In this document: one piece after another, positions 10,121-21,470 of the stretch
How the letters are laid out: each line of letters begins with the position of its first letter
How positions within the stretch are numbered: the stretch's first letter is position 1
NCBI GenBank assembly: GCA_029931535.1
Contig: JAQPZY010001659.1
Location: 3,106,001-3,170,000 of the forward strand
DNA: 64,000 nucleotides
Direction: 5' to 3'
From: Margaritifera margaritifera
Taxonomy: Eukaryota; Mollusca; Bivalvia; Unionida; Margaritiferidae
Position numbers and translations under genes: made by a program
Notes under the pieces: model-generated
The model's input: only the letters and a program-made list of their open reading frames with translations
What the model was told of the DNA's origin: nothing
Databases searched by the model: none

Positions 10121-10568
10121 AAGGGAGGGAGAGAGGGGAGGAAAAGAAGATGAAAAAATTAAATAGGCCTAAATATGCAAATACAGGTCTGAATAACATA
10201 CATAATGGTAGATATATTTCCTAAATGGAAAAAGAAAGTAGTTCAAAAAGTGAAATCAACACCGTGGCAATAAAAGTGGTATCGCCACCGTGGCGATATA
10301 ATTTTTCTCCCACTGATATATTTCAATATCTTATTATAAAATATATAATAATTCTTTGTAATTTCATGTCACATTCCTGTTCCCGCATTTTCCTTAGAAA
10401 GAAGCATACTGTGTGATGCCGTTAGTCTGTACACAACACTCAATGTGCAATTAAAATGTTAAAGACAGTATTTAACGATCCTGGAAAAGTTGCATTTTGC
10501 ATGCATATTTAAAGTTACATATTATGTAGATTTTCTCACCTGTTTATTGAAATAAATTTGAATAGCAA
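9546..10568. other. AT-rich spacer with short repeats
   Basis: No gene seen. At 9590-9665 the word 'tagcaaaatg' occurs twice directly and once inverted ('cattttgcta'), next to the right edge of element A. A long (GA)n tract lies at 10047-10116. The rest is AT-rich with no coding signal. Confidence 0.45.
10047..10116. repeat. (GA)n microsatellite
   Basis: About 35 uninterrupted GA units, followed by an imperfect purine-rich tail (aaagaaaggg...) to about 10148. Confidence 0.97.
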
Positions 10569-10910
10569 TTATACAGTTGTTAAGAGCGAAGGATTTCTGA
10601 CCGCTTTATTTACAACAGGAAGAGGAAGATGTGCTGAAAAAGGAATTCGGGCAATCTGCCAAAAGTAATCTGTACAAATTTTAAGCGTCATATGATCCCT
10701 TCTGAAGTTAAAATACAATACTTTGTCGGTCATAATCTGGTGTGTAGTAAACAAACTCTCAATGTGTTCCCAAATGCAATTGATGAGAGTCCTGGCGGCT
10801 GAAGTAGGTACTTGGCGCCACAATCTGTTCAAATCGCCATCAATACAAGCCTTGTGATAAGAAGGGCATTCACGAAACTTCCGAGGGCAAAAATATGAAC
10901 TCATATTCAT
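10569..10910 (-). CDS. hypothetical 113-residue protein or terminal exon
   Basis: A minus-strand frame from ATG 10910 to TAA 10569. It is not low-complexity: six Cys, four Trp and a mixed helix-like composition (for example R-T-L-I-N-C-I-W-E-H-I-E-S-L-F). A minus-strand AATAAA lies about 20 bp past the stop (10543-10548), which would fit a 3'-terminal exon. A strong-looking donor (CAG|GTGAGA) follows immediately, so this is not clear-cut. I do not recognise the family. It could be a host exon or a chance frame. Confidence 0.25.
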   Translation of the reverse strand: MNMSSYFCPRKFRECPSYHKACIDGDLNRLWRQVPTSAARTLINCIWEHIESLFTTHQIMTDKVLYFNFRRDHMTLKICTDYFWQIARIPFSAHLPLPVVNKAVRNPSLLTTV

Positions 10911-11942
10911 AATTTAAAAGTTTGTTTTCTAAATTAATTTGCATAGTTATAAATATAATTCCTATATTTTCCAAATAATCTTCATATTATTATCTCCTCT
11001 AAATAAATCCAGGTATTTTATATAGGTCAAAAAGTCAAGAATGAGTTGAGTTTATGTGCTCTGAGCATGACAATAAAGCAAGATTCCTCAGCCAGACATA
11101 CAAGCCATTAATGTAGTAGATACCGTGTTCATCATTGCTAGCACAGGGTTTCGTAATTTAATGTGTGTGGTGTAATATTTGTTTAGAGCATGTAGTCTTT
11201 TCTATATATTTTAATACATACATGTATGTGTTTGTCAGTTAAAGCCAGAGTGAAAAAAGGATGAGGATCTGTGGATTAAAACCTAGCCAACAATGAATAA
11301 TTATGTTTATTTATTTGCCATCGTTAAAATACTGGTCACTTTCCAATAGTCAGACATTAGAATTATTTGTGGTGACTCGAATATCAATCGACAAGTGCAT
11401 TGCTTTATTAAGCATCAATTGATTCCAAATAAATTTTGGGGGTGGGGTGTATTTTTTAACTTTTGTAACGTAATTACCAATCTTCATTTTTCCCCTATCA
11501 CACTTACAAAATTACATTCTCTAGAATGGGCATCTCTTTGTTATGATATGAAATTTAGTTTTTTCCAACCACCAAATCAGGATACAACCTCAAAGGCATA
11601 GAGTCTTCTCGCAGGTCGAAAATTGTAAGGCTGGCGTTACACACGCACGTCTCACATCAGCTGCTAGCTACAGAGATGAGGCTACCTTAACTCTATAAGT
11701 TCCTAGTTATACTGATGGCTACGACTTAAGAGTTAAGGTTAAATACATGGACATTTTCACAAGAGTCGCCAGATCTGGCGATCTAGCGCCTGGGGCTAGT
11801 TCTGTGATATTTCTTCGTCGACTTTAACCAAATGAACAATACTATATTCTACAGCCACATGTAGTGTGGTGTGTCACTTCAGAGCCAAACGGGAGTCATA
11901 TGTTAAACAGGGTTTATATATATTTGCCTAACACTTGCACTT
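10911..11942. other. AT-rich spacer, no gene seen
   Basis: Mostly AT-rich. A perfect 14-bp palindrome (cgccagatctggcg) lies at 11767-11780 in a short GC-rich patch. The part next to 11940 is decayed downstream sequence of the ATPase remnant D'; homology to copy D fades near 11920. Confidence 0.4.
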
Positions 11943-13949
11943 TTAGATTTGTCTATTGGACAACAATACCACATAATGGGCATTTAGGTCGGTGGTGCGA
12001 TGGACTTTACTTTGTTGAAATAATTTTTGTGTCTTGTAAATAATACTGGCATTACGATGATCCCCTTTTCCTGCAAAACAAAGTTTAATTTCTTCTTCGT
12101 CTTCTCCTAACATGTCATCAAAGATGACAAGATGTATTTGACTAAAGGCAGACACGATCCGGTCGTATTCCCGAGGAATGCCTTCTAAAAGTGAAATGGA
12201 TTCTCCTTGACTCTCTTGGAGTAATGTGTAAGCTGATTGCCACTCGTTGTGACACCACACGATTCGTTTAGGTGGACCATCAAACAATTGCGGTTTGTGT
12301 TCGATCAAACATTAGACAAATTCGGTTTTGCCTTAATTAGTCCAGCAATTAATATGCTAAAGGTGTCACACCATTTGTCACAGGATGAAGCCGGGTTGGG
12401 ACTGGATTAGTGAAGACACCGAAAGCAACTGCGTTAATAAGATGTTTATTTATAAACGCAATTTAAAGATGAACAAATCTGACACCATTATTACAAAAAG
12501 ATAAGGAAAATCATAAAGTTCCTAACATGGAACTATCAACAACAAGTAACTCAACGAGAAAAATCAAAGATGAATTTAACGAATGGAATTTTAAACAAAC
12601 GTGAATAGCGTCCTATCACCAATCGACAAATAAGAGTATATGATTTACACCCCAATATAAACAAGGTCTTATTAAGTACCAAGGGTGACCAAAGCATGTG
12701 ATTTATGCGCTTATCAATATGATACTCATCAATTTATCGATTCATCAAGCGATATTGGAATATGTATGAATTTATGAATATATCGTTCATATAACGAAAA
12801 TGAAATGGGAATGCATGAAATTATGAATCTATCACACATATAGCGACATTGAAATGGGAATGAATGTAATCTTGCACAGATAGCAATATTGAGATAACAA
12901 TAAAATGGAACACGCAATAAATATAACTATCGTGGCGCCCGTTTGACGACCAAGATGTATCTCCGGTTCCACCCGCTCTAGTCCATGGTCAAGGAGCCAC
13001 CACGCATGGTCCACCCCTCCCGGCCTGTTGAAGGATCCCTCGAGAGCCTTCACATTAACACAGACCCGTTGGTCGAGAAGCCTTGGTCCCTCGCATCGAG
13101 AAAACCAGTACACTCTTCCGAAACAACGTCACCAGACACAGCGTACACGTCACACGAAACCACACAGAGTTCTGTGACTTCACACCACCAAACCATGCAT
13201 AAGGAACAGCTAAAAGTATAACAACCAAACCGTGTAGTACATATGACACGGTTAGTACTTTTGTATTGATAGATGTTGTGCATGCGCGCACATGAATTAC
13301 ATCTCGTTACACATTACATTAATCATTCAATGCATGCTGCGTATAATTAAATAAAATCCGTCTGTTCAGTTACAACAAATAGCTAACTTGAACCAGCCTA
13401 TAGTATTTCTAATATCATGGCGTTGTATGACCTAGGTATTGACTCTCTGTAGAATTTAGAATAAATTCTAAAACATCTAATATATGAAACAATTATGTCA
13501 TATAAAACGAATAGTGATAAAGAATACAATCTTAAATTTCACATACCTCTACAGCTGAAGTTTTGCTCCCGTAAAGAGGTAAGCTTTCTGACAAGACTCG
13601 TCGTAGTGTAATTTGTTTATAGAGAATTCGCTCTATATGTACTCTAGCTGTGACAGATATGCGCAGCAGCTAGGTACGTGAGTTTTCACTGCAGGCAATT
13701 TGCACGTGCAGCATGGGGTGAATCGCGCTCAGTATTTCAAAATAACTAGAGCCGAAAAAATAAACAACCCCCGAGTAACGCTCTAGTCGGAAACGAAACC
13801 CGAATACATTTTTGATCACATATACATATTGATATAAACCATACAATTCCGTGACAAAAGGGATGGCGAAGATACAATGTCTCCCAACTTTGACAATCTA
13901 ACTTTTCGTCAATCACTTTGAGAACGAAGAAGGATGCAGCCATAACCAT
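11943..13949 (-). pseudogene. A32-like packaging ATPase remnant D', split by a solo LTR
   Basis: The N-terminal piece (about 13945-13857) reads V-I-D-E-K-L-D-C-Q-S-W-E-T-L-Y-L-R-H-P-F. The rest resumes at 12363 with F-S-I-L-I-A-G, a damaged Walker A (a 1-nt loss shifts G-K-T-E-F-V out of frame), then Q-I-H-L-V-I-F-D-D-M-L-G (Walker B), a G-K-G-D-H-R-N-A-S-I-I-Y segment and F-Q-Q-S-K-V-H-R-T. Between the pieces sits a 1,493-bp solo LTR; the frame is continuous once the LTR and one target-site copy are set aside. The C-terminal part is lost near 11920. The sequence differs clearly from ATPase A but is close to copy D at 49.5 kb, including about 70 bp upstream of the start codon. It comes from a second Polinton lineage. 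Confidence 0.75.
12364..13856. mobile_element. solo LTR (1,493 bp) with 5-bp target-site duplication
   Basis: The insertion starts TGTCACACC and ends CCGTGACA, that is TG...CA with 6-bp terminal inverted repeats, and is flanked on both sides by AAAGG (12359-12363 and 13857-13861). It interrupts the ATPase D' reading frame exactly at this site. No gag, protease, RT or integrase coding was seen inside. The short open frames on both strands at 13.0-13.3 kb are not recognisable. This is the signature of an LTR retrotransposon reduced to one LTR by recombination. Degenerate ~58-bp tandem units (cgatattggaat... / tatgaatctatc...) lie at about 12735-12895. Confidence 0.8.
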
Positions 13950-14014
13950 GGTGTTTAGAACTCTGATATTCTATCAACGACACAGGACATTTTATGCATT
14001 TTATACACGTTTAA

Positions 14015-14430
14015 TATATCATGGTGTAACCAATGTACATTTAAAAGAAATACAGTTCATGCTACAAGAAATGTACATTTAATAAAAAAGAAAAACATAA
14101 TTCATGGTGTAACCTATTCACATTTCAAAAAACACAAAAAATTCATGCTACAACATATTGACGTGTCATAAAACACGGCTCATGTTTTCTTTCTTTCATG
14201 TTACAACCAATTCATATTTTTTTAAAATACAGTTCGTGGTGCAACATTTTGTCGTGTCATAAAAAAGATAATGTACAACATATTCATATTTTATAAAACA
14301 TAGTTCATGGTTTGGAGAAATGTACATTTTAAAAATTAAAAGTTCATGCTTCAACCAATTCACCTTTGAAAAAAAAACACTATTCAGGTACAACATATTT
14401 ACATTTCATAAAACAAAAATCATGCTTCTT
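14015..14430. repeat. degenerate ~60-bp tandem repeat
   Basis: About seven diverged copies of a unit containing 'ttcatgctacaaccaattc' followed by 'acatttcataaaacac'-like text. The array starts just upstream of the ATPase D' start region and stops just before fibre gene fragment B. Confidence 0.65.
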
Positions 14431-14474
14431 CTTCCATTGTGCAGTTAATGTAAATTTAAAACAAAACAAATGGG

Positions 14475-14770
14475 GCCACCGTGGGCGATGTTAATGAGGT
14501 GTTCAAGGTGGCCACTGGCAATATCCCAGATACCATAAGTATAGAAATAACGCTGTTTACCTTTCCAGCTTACAAGACCATCGAAAATGGAAACATTCGA
14601 ATTTTACATATATGGGTTTAGAGGTATGAAGGTGAATGGTTTTCTGCCTTCTCTCCAGCGTTTGGTGCCATCTGGACATACTTCTTTATATGTTCGCGGG
14701 GTCCCACCTTCATGTGTTACCTCTCTACGGCTCCAGTGCCGGGTTGTTGTACTTGAACCTTCGTATTAGC
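14475..14770 (+). pseudogene. coding remnant upstream of fibre B, unrecognised
   Basis: A plus-strand frame open from 14475 to 14622 reads A-T-V-G-D-V-N-E-V-F-K-V-A-T-G and then I-P-D-T-I-S-I-E-I-T-L-F-T-F-P-A-Y-K-T, with alternating beta-strand character. After a TAG the same frame continues R-Y-E-G-E-W-F-S-A-F-S-P-A-F. GC content rises here compared with the repeat array to the left. It is probably part of the same Polinton-like remnant as fibre B. A capsid jelly-roll fragment is possible, but I cannot show it. Confidence 0.35.
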
Positions 14771-14989
14771 TATGTAGAGCTGCTATGAATTGTAGGCGAG
14801 TGTTAAGACACATATAACACCATGATCAAGCCGTTAGACAAACATTTACACTCAGCTGTGGTGAGCTATCTAGCCGGCCTTGGAGAGAAAAAAACCTGCG
14901 CCTCTGTCAGTTGCATATGCACCACAAGGATAGGAAGGCAACAATAACAAAATGGAATTTTTCACATCCGATGCCGTCTGGCGAGGACC

Positions 14990-16480
14990 TCGAAGCCTTT
15001 CTCACACCAGAGCAGCGCGAGGTTAAAACCGGAGGTGGTAGAACTCCAAAATGGGGAAGATCTTCCTGACCCTGCTGACGCTCACGTGCCTCAGTTCACT
15101 CAGGGAGCTGTAAATGCTGTCGAACAGGATCTTCGAAGGCGCATAGCGAAAAGTTCACTAAGGCGGACGATATCGTGACAGGAAACCTGGACATGAGTTT
15201 GTTTATGGTCATTGACATGGGTAACCCTGTAGACGCACCAGATGCAGCAACCAAAGCATATGTCGACCTCCAAGACGAGGACGTTAAAAAGTATGCCAAC
15301 GATAAAGAGGAAAAGGTAAAACGATATGCGGATGAACTTATCGGTAGTTTCAAATCTTATGCTGACAACCAAAACGAGGGACGGGATTGTAAAAAGGGTG
15401 ATAGCACGACTGGTCCCTTGGATATGGGTCGAAATAAAGTTACGTCCGTGGCAGACTCCGCAGCTTCCCAAGATGCGGCAACCAAATCATACATTGCTCA
15501 TTCCTACAACAATCAGGGCAGTGCGGACTTTTCTGCGCCCCTGAAAAACACCCTAAATATAAACGCGAATAAAGTCGTGGGTGTTGGGGATCCTACTAAT
15601 CCCCAAGACGTGGCAACCAAAGCATATATCGATCAAAAAGAGACGTGGAGCTCAGAAAGAGGTTTTTTCTGGCGATGTTCGTACCTACGCCAATGAAAGG
15701 GCTCTTTCTAGAGTAGCCAAAGCTGGCAATACTATATGTGGTCCCTTAAGCATGAACGATAATAGAATCGTTGGTCGTTGGTATGGGGGATCCTGTAGAC
15801 CCAAAAGATGCTGATACCAACGCGTATGTTGACCGGGTAAGAACCGAAGCTTTAAATATGAATTCAAATAAAATTGTGGGGGTAGGAACCCCTGTAGATT
15901 CCACGGATGCCACCACCAAAGCATACATTAACCGTGCGACCTCCCTGTGTGTTGTTGATTTAACCACCCCGCTAATAGAGCTCCTGGATATGAATGCAAA
16001 CAAAGTATTGGGTGTGGGAGAGCCTACCGATCTTCAAGACGCGGCTACAAAGGCATGTGTCGATGCAGCTGTACGACCCACAAACTTCGCAACCCGTTTT
16101 ACTTCAGTGCTTAATTTTCCATCGACGTCAGAAGGTGTTAGGCCTCATCTTTTATACTCTAGAGGTAACCCAGTGTGGCAACTGTGAATGGTCCTTATTT
16201 TACCTTAAGCGCTGAGAGCACGGGAACGAAGCCCGCCATATACCGCTTTACGGTCGTGGGTGGCTTTGCTTCAGGAGGGTCCCCTGTTAATGAGTTTGAC
16301 ATTTCCTTTGCGAGGCTACAAGAGAGCGACGATCCTGTAAAATTTTTCGTAGCACGACAAAAATATTGGGCTTTGATAAGGTAACAACAGGTTCAAAGTA
16401 CCAACTCATGTTGTTTTATCAGACCCAGGTTGACATAGTTGCCTTGTGACAAAGTAATGCGACAGTTCAAAAATGTTGAT
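14990..16480 (+). pseudogene. phage tail-fibre-like stalk protein remnant (B)
   Basis: Begins in one frame around 15000-15120 with G-A-V-N-A-V-E-Q-D-L-R-R-R-I-A-K, then F-T-K-A-D-D-I-V-T-G-N-L-D-M. Six copies follow of an N-K-[IV]-x-G-V-G-x-P-x-x-x-x-D-A-A-T-K-A-Y-V-D-type module (about 15200, 15440, 15570, 15770, 15870 and 15995), with charged coiled-coil stretches such as D-L-Q-D-E-D-V-K-K-Y-A between the first copies. From 16170 the sequence becomes beta-rich (N-G-P-Y-F-T-L-S-A-E-S, then Y-R-F-T-V-V-G-G-F), as expected of a terminal head. Frameshifts near 15690, 15765, 16150 and 16380. Same family as the stalk in element A; an intact protein would be about 480 residues. Role inferred: trimeric attachment fibre of a Polinton virion. 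Confidence 0.7.
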
Positions 16481-17789
16481 TTTTTTAAATTGAGAACCGA
16501 AATACGTAATCTCTATTACCTGAGAGTTAAATACCCTATATCAAGAATCCAGTTGTAATCATTCCGTTGGTGCAAGTAGTGCTATTTTCAAGATAGAAGA
16601 TCCACTTGAGGTCTGATCACAACTAAACAGGTCTAAATCTCCATTCGAATGTGCAAAGTACAAAACATTACCGATATCCAATGCCACATACATTCCATGG
16701 TGTCGACGCTACTAAAAAATTCTTAATTGCGTGGATGAAGCTTTAGAACTTGTCCAGTAACAATTCTTAGTCTTCATTTTCGACAGCATGATTACGATTT
16801 TAAACTTAAAACCCTTGCAAAATGAGGTGTTATTTAGCACATATCACCTTTGTTTTATTTCTACTGACAGAGACGGGGGGGGGGAGGGGGGAGGTGTCAG
16901 TGGACATAAAGAAATGTACTTCTCTGATTAGAGGAGTATGAAATTCACTTAACATTATGTATTGTAACAAATATGATAGCTTTTTCAGGATAGGTGGAAA
17001 GCTGAAATACCGATATTTATTAAATATACATATTTTATGCAAAAAGAGGTACATGCATTTTATTCATGCACCTACACGTAAATACTATAGCAGATACTTC
17101 GGGTTAAATTTAGCGTTTGTCGAAGATATATAGGCCATATTAGATACAGGGGCGCCACGTAAAGGATTAGCGTTGTAATGAAGACGATTTTGTTGGGGGG
17201 AGGGGGCGGGGTCTGTTGCTATTGTTGTTGCTTTTAACGACACTTATAACACATTATTGACTATATCATGCCGAGGAAATGGGAGCTAGATGCCTTTCCC
17301 AAGGATACACCGAGGCAGCCAACCCGGGCTATCCTGAGCGGGTATCGAGGAATTGATATAGAAAGTAATGTGGTAAAAAAGTGCCGTTACAAGGCACCCC
17401 ACCCCATCATATTTATTACTATTATCTAGTATCTATCACATTCAAAAGGTTAGTAAAATAAACAAGAAAAAAAAATACCGTTCCGAAATTCGAACCTGGT
17501 TCTACCATGTGGCTGTCGGACGCTTTACCAAACTTTAGGTTCAATGGATATATTTCCTTACACTGTCTAGCTTGAAAGTGACGTGTACTTTTGTTCAACA
17601 ATCACTTTCTTGAAAATGACCACTGTAATAGTTTTGCCTATATTTTTAAGCAAACGTTTTCCATAGTTTTGGATAAAATGAAGAGCCATACACACATTTC
17701 CCATGCGGCAGACACAGTGTATATTTTATAGTACATTTAAAAACGATCCTATTCATGTGCACCAGAAGAGCTTAGCTATGGTGTGTCAC
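16481..17789. other. AT-rich spacer with G-runs and a tRNA-like fragment
   Basis: No protein gene seen. Two G-rich runs (about 16873-16892 and 17195-17210) could form G-quadruplexes. At about 17483-17545 the minus strand has a degenerate tRNA-like piece: 'ggttcgaatt' as B box, a D-arm-like 'tttggtaaagcg', and a T run after it. Confidence 0.4.
17483..17545 (-). repeat. degenerate tRNA-like / SINE-head fragment
   Basis: Minus strand: a D-arm-like 'tttggtaaagcg', an anticodon-arm-like stretch, then 'aaccaggttcgaattt' resembling a Pol III B box, with a run of nine T shortly after. Acceptor and T stems do not pair well, so this is not a working tRNA gene. A decayed tRNA-derived SINE is the best guess. 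Confidence 0.3.
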
Positions 17790-17940
17790 ACGTCTGTCTT
17801 CTGTCTGTCGTCCATGAGCAATTGTTTGTTATCGCTAATCCTCCCAAACTACTTGAAGGAAAGTTATAACACTTTGCACACAATTTCATCCTGTTTTTTT
17901 TTTTTTTGTTTTTTTTTTTTTTTTGTCCTAGATGCAAACA
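17790..17940 (+). repeat. left part of the ~145-bp repeat family, with T-rich expansion
   Basis: 'gtctgtcgtccatgagcaa', 'ttatcgctaatcctcccaa' and 'aactacttgaaggaaag' match the leader of the repeat at 55.65-55.76 kb. A T-rich run (17891-17924) is followed by 'gtcctagatgcaaac', equivalent to 'gatcctaaatgtaaat' at 55.76 kb. The LINE begins directly after this. Confidence 0.65.
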
Positions 17941-19613
17941 GATGGACGGAATACTGTTCGGAGCTTTACAACCAGGAGACTTCTGGAGACCAATCTGTAC
18001 TAAACTTCCCACTGACCACAACAGAAGTTGACCACCCGATCCTCAGGGACGAAGTAGAGGCTGCAGTAAAGGCGCTAAAGAAGGGGAAGTCATCTGGGTA
18101 GACAATATACCAGCAGAACTTGTTAAAGCAGGAGGAACTTCCATGATAGATGTCCTCACAACAATCTGCAACCAAATCTGGCAAACAGGAGAATGGCCCA
18201 TCCCATGGACCCAGTCTCTGATCGTGACTCTTCCTAAAAAAGGGAATCTACAACTGTGCCAGAACTACAGAACAATCAGTCTCATCAGTCACCCAAGCAA
18301 GGTTATGCTTAAGATCATCCTCAATAGACTGAAACCTCAAGCAGAGCACATCATTGCGGAAGAACAGGCAGGTTTCAGAGCAGGACGTAGCACTACAGAA
18401 CAGATCTTCAATCTTAGAATTCTCTGTGAAAAATATCTCCATCATCAACAGAACCTCTATCATGCCTTCATTGACTTCAAGAAGGCTTTCGACAAGGTAT
18501 GGCATGCAGCCTTGTGGGCCACCATGCGGATATACAACATAAACGCAAAACTAATCCGCACTATAGAAACCCTGTATGACAAAGCGACTAGTACAGTTTC
18601 TCGTCAATGGCAACATAGGAGACTGGTTCAGAACCACAGTCGGAGTCAGACAGGGGTGCCTTCTCTCACCCACTCTCTTCAACATCTACCTGGAAAGGAT
18701 CATGTCCGACGCTTTGAGAGACCACGAGGGCAGTGTCAGTGTTGGAGGCAGAACAATCACCAACCTGCGCTTCGCTGATGATATCGATGGCTTAGCATGA
18801 GAGGAAGAAGAAATGGAAACCTTAGTGAACCGTCTCAATCAAGCATCACTAGGATATGGGATGGAGATCAACGCTGAAAAGACAAACCTAATGACAAACA
18901 AACCGAGTTGTATCCAAAAGGAAATAAGAGTGAATGGACAGAAGCTGGGAACAGTAACAAGCTTCAAGTACCTAGGTGCTATCGCCTCTGATGAAGGTTC
19001 AAAACCTGAGGTTCTTTCCAGGATTGCGCAGACAACAGCTGCTCTGGCTAGGCTGAAGCATATTTGGAAAGACAGCAACATCACGCTTGGGTCCAAGATC
19101 AAGCTTGTGCGCTCCCTCGTCATGTCCATATTCCTATATGCATGTGAGACATGGACCCTAACAGCAGAATTAGAGATAATAATCCATGCCTTAGAGATGA
19201 GATGTTATCGAAGGATCCTGAAAATCTCATACTTAGACCACGTCTCTAATGCGGAGGTGCGCACTAAAATCCAAGGTGCAATTGGACCTTATGAAGATCT
19301 GCTCACCACTGTAAAGAAACGCAAACTAAGATGGTATGGTCACGTCTCACGCTCAACTGGCCTGTCAAAGACAATCCTACAGGGCACAGTGAGAGGAAAG
19401 AGAAAACGAGGCAGACAGAAGAAGAGATGGGAAGACAATATCAAAGAGTGGACAGGCATTGACTTTGCAAAGTCCCAAAGAGCAGTGGAGAACGGGGCAA
19501 AATGGAGAGAGATTGTCGCAAAGTCATCAGTGGTACCCCAACGACCAGCAAGGTTACGGGAGAAATTAAATGAAATGAAGATGCAAATGGCGCCTGTCGT
19601 GCATCTAGTATGA
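17940..19613 (+). pseudogene. non-LTR retrotransposon reverse transcriptase, truncated at both ends
   Basis: Plus-strand RT in four frame segments. 17940-18097: W-T-E-Y-C-S-E-L-Y-N ... A-V-K-A-L-K-K-G-K-S-S-G. 18098-18590: V-D-N-I-P-A-E-L-V, then L-P-K-K-G-N-L and N-Y-R-T-I-S-L-I-S-H, G-F-R-A-G-R-S-T-T-E-Q, F-I-D-F-K-K-A-F-D. 18585-18800: V-R-Q-G-C-L-L-S-P and the catalytic R-F-A-D-D. 18813-19613, after an in-frame TGA: Y-G-M-E-I-N-A-E-K-T, F-K-Y-L-G-A, and the C-terminal K-L-R-W-Y-G-H-V with W-E-D-N-I-K-E-W. The endonuclease domain and 3' UTR are missing. Probably of the I/Nimb or RTE-related group. Repeat-family sequence abuts it on both sides. Confidence 0.88.
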
Positions 19614-21470
19614 ACAGCATGGTGGCCATCTTAAAAATCTTGTTATCATTATTTCTAATGAACGAATGCTCATATCAACATGGACTCTTCAATAAAATAC
19701 TTCTTACGATATATCGTTGGTCCTAAATGAAAATGATGCTAATCTGACCTCCAACATGACACCACAGTGGCCATCTTGAACATTTTGTTATCCACAGTGT
19801 TCCTAAACGAATAATCGCGCTGAAATGGGATTTTTTCCATTTTTTTAAAAATACTTGTTTTCGCCCACTATAAGGCGATATCTTTTATGATATGGTATAT
19901 ATCCATTCGTACGTCGGTCCAGTTCCATATTTAGTGTCTAAACAATAAATTGAGTTCTCCCCGATAATAGAGTTACCAAACCTAGTGGATGGTTTGCACT
20001 TGGGGTAATAAAGAAACCTATCGAGATGGGGATCAAAGGGTCAACGGTCAAGGTCACTGTGGCTGAAAAGGGAAAATTGATTTTTTTTAATAACTTTAGT
20101 TTTTGGCGAAGTACATCGGCAATGGTTTATATAGAGCCTACACTTAGAAGATCAAAAAGGCCTATTGATTCTGGGTGAAAAAAGAAGGCAAAGGTCATAA
20201 TGACTATGGCTCAACGAAAAATGGGTTTTGCAGAATAACTTTTGTTCTAGAGTAACTTCTTTGAGCAAACCCTGTGGATTGCTTGCACTTGGGGAAATAA
20301 AGAAACTGAAAGCGTATGGAGTCTGATTGTCAACGGTCACTGTTGTGGTAAGTCTAAAACTAAAAAACATTGTTTCTGCACAGTAAATTTATTTAAAGAG
20401 CACATACATTGCACAAATGTCCAGGTCGCCAGAGACGACCACATCCTACCAGTGCCTACATAGAAAACAATTAAATACGAAGCGGGTGTATAATGTGCAA
20501 TTCATGATCTTCTTGTTAAAATATGTAGTTGGTGCTCAACGAGAAAGATGCCAATCTGACCTCCAACAGGGCCACAATGGCAGCCCTCTTGAAAAACGTG
20601 TCATTGCTACTCCCCGTGAATGGATGGTCATATTGATAATGGGCTTTCAGTGTAACACTTCTTGTTGTAGATAGTTGTGTCTTCGTGAAAACGATGCCGA
20701 TCTGATCTCCAACATGTCGAGATGAAAATTGTGCGCATGTAACCACTAACATGGCCATCCTGAAAACCGTGTCATCTCTACTCCTGCTGATCAGATGGTC
20801 ATATTAGCACGGGGTTTTCACTTGAATACTTCTTTCAATATTTAGTTGGTCCTAAATAAATATGGAACAAAATTGACCTATAAACATGGGCACCACGGTG
20901 ACCATCTTGAAAATCTTGTCATCACTACTGCTCCTTAACAGATGGTCATACTGCATGGGGTATTCACTCAGCAAATCTTCTTGCAATTTAATTGGTCCTA
21001 AATAAAGCTGTACCGGCCTGACTGCCAAAATGGCTGTAACGGTGGCCATGTTGAAAATCTCAGTATCGCTACCCTCCCTGAACAGATAGTTGTATTGACA
21101 GCGCATATTCTCACTAAAACACCTCTTGCGATATGTAATAGGGCCTAAATGACTATGGTGCCGATCTGACCTTCAAAATTGCAGCTGCGGGGGCAATTTT
21201 TAAATGTTGCTATTAATATTCGTGTTGAACCAAAGCTTGTATTGAAACACTTATCGCAATATGGTGTAGTTGGTCTTAGATGAAAATGGTGCAGATCTGA
21301 CCACTAACATGGCCACAATATTGGCGATCTTAAAAATCTTGTTATTAGTCCTGTATTCATTCTGAGGAGCTTCTCATTTCAGCATCGAATTTTCACTGAA
21401 AAACTTTTATAACATGAAGTTGGTCTTAAATGAAAATGAATATCTAATATCCAGTACATACACTGGTGGA
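19614..21470 (+). repeat. diverged ~145-150-bp tandem repeat family (array 1)
   Basis: Recurring unit: 'tggtcctaaatgaaaatggt', 'gccgatctgacc', 'aacatggccacc', 'gtggccatcttgaaaatctt', 'gttatcgctactcctcctga', 'atggtcatatcaacatgggg', 'ttttcactaaaatacttctt'. Clear unit starts lie near 19722, 20531, 20685, 20860, 20995, 21145 and 21270. Between 19970 and 20400 a different repeat of ~250 bp intervenes ('gtcaaggtcactgtggctga', 'gcacttggggtaataaagaa'). Confidence 0.75.

Noticed and set aside
12985..13291. Open frames on both strands inside the solo LTR
   Set aside because: Overlapping frames on opposite strands with no recognisable domain, lying in a non-coding LTR.
17483..17545. Functional tRNA gene
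   Set aside because: B-box-like text is present, but the acceptor and T stems do not pair. Kept only as a low-confidence SINE fragment.
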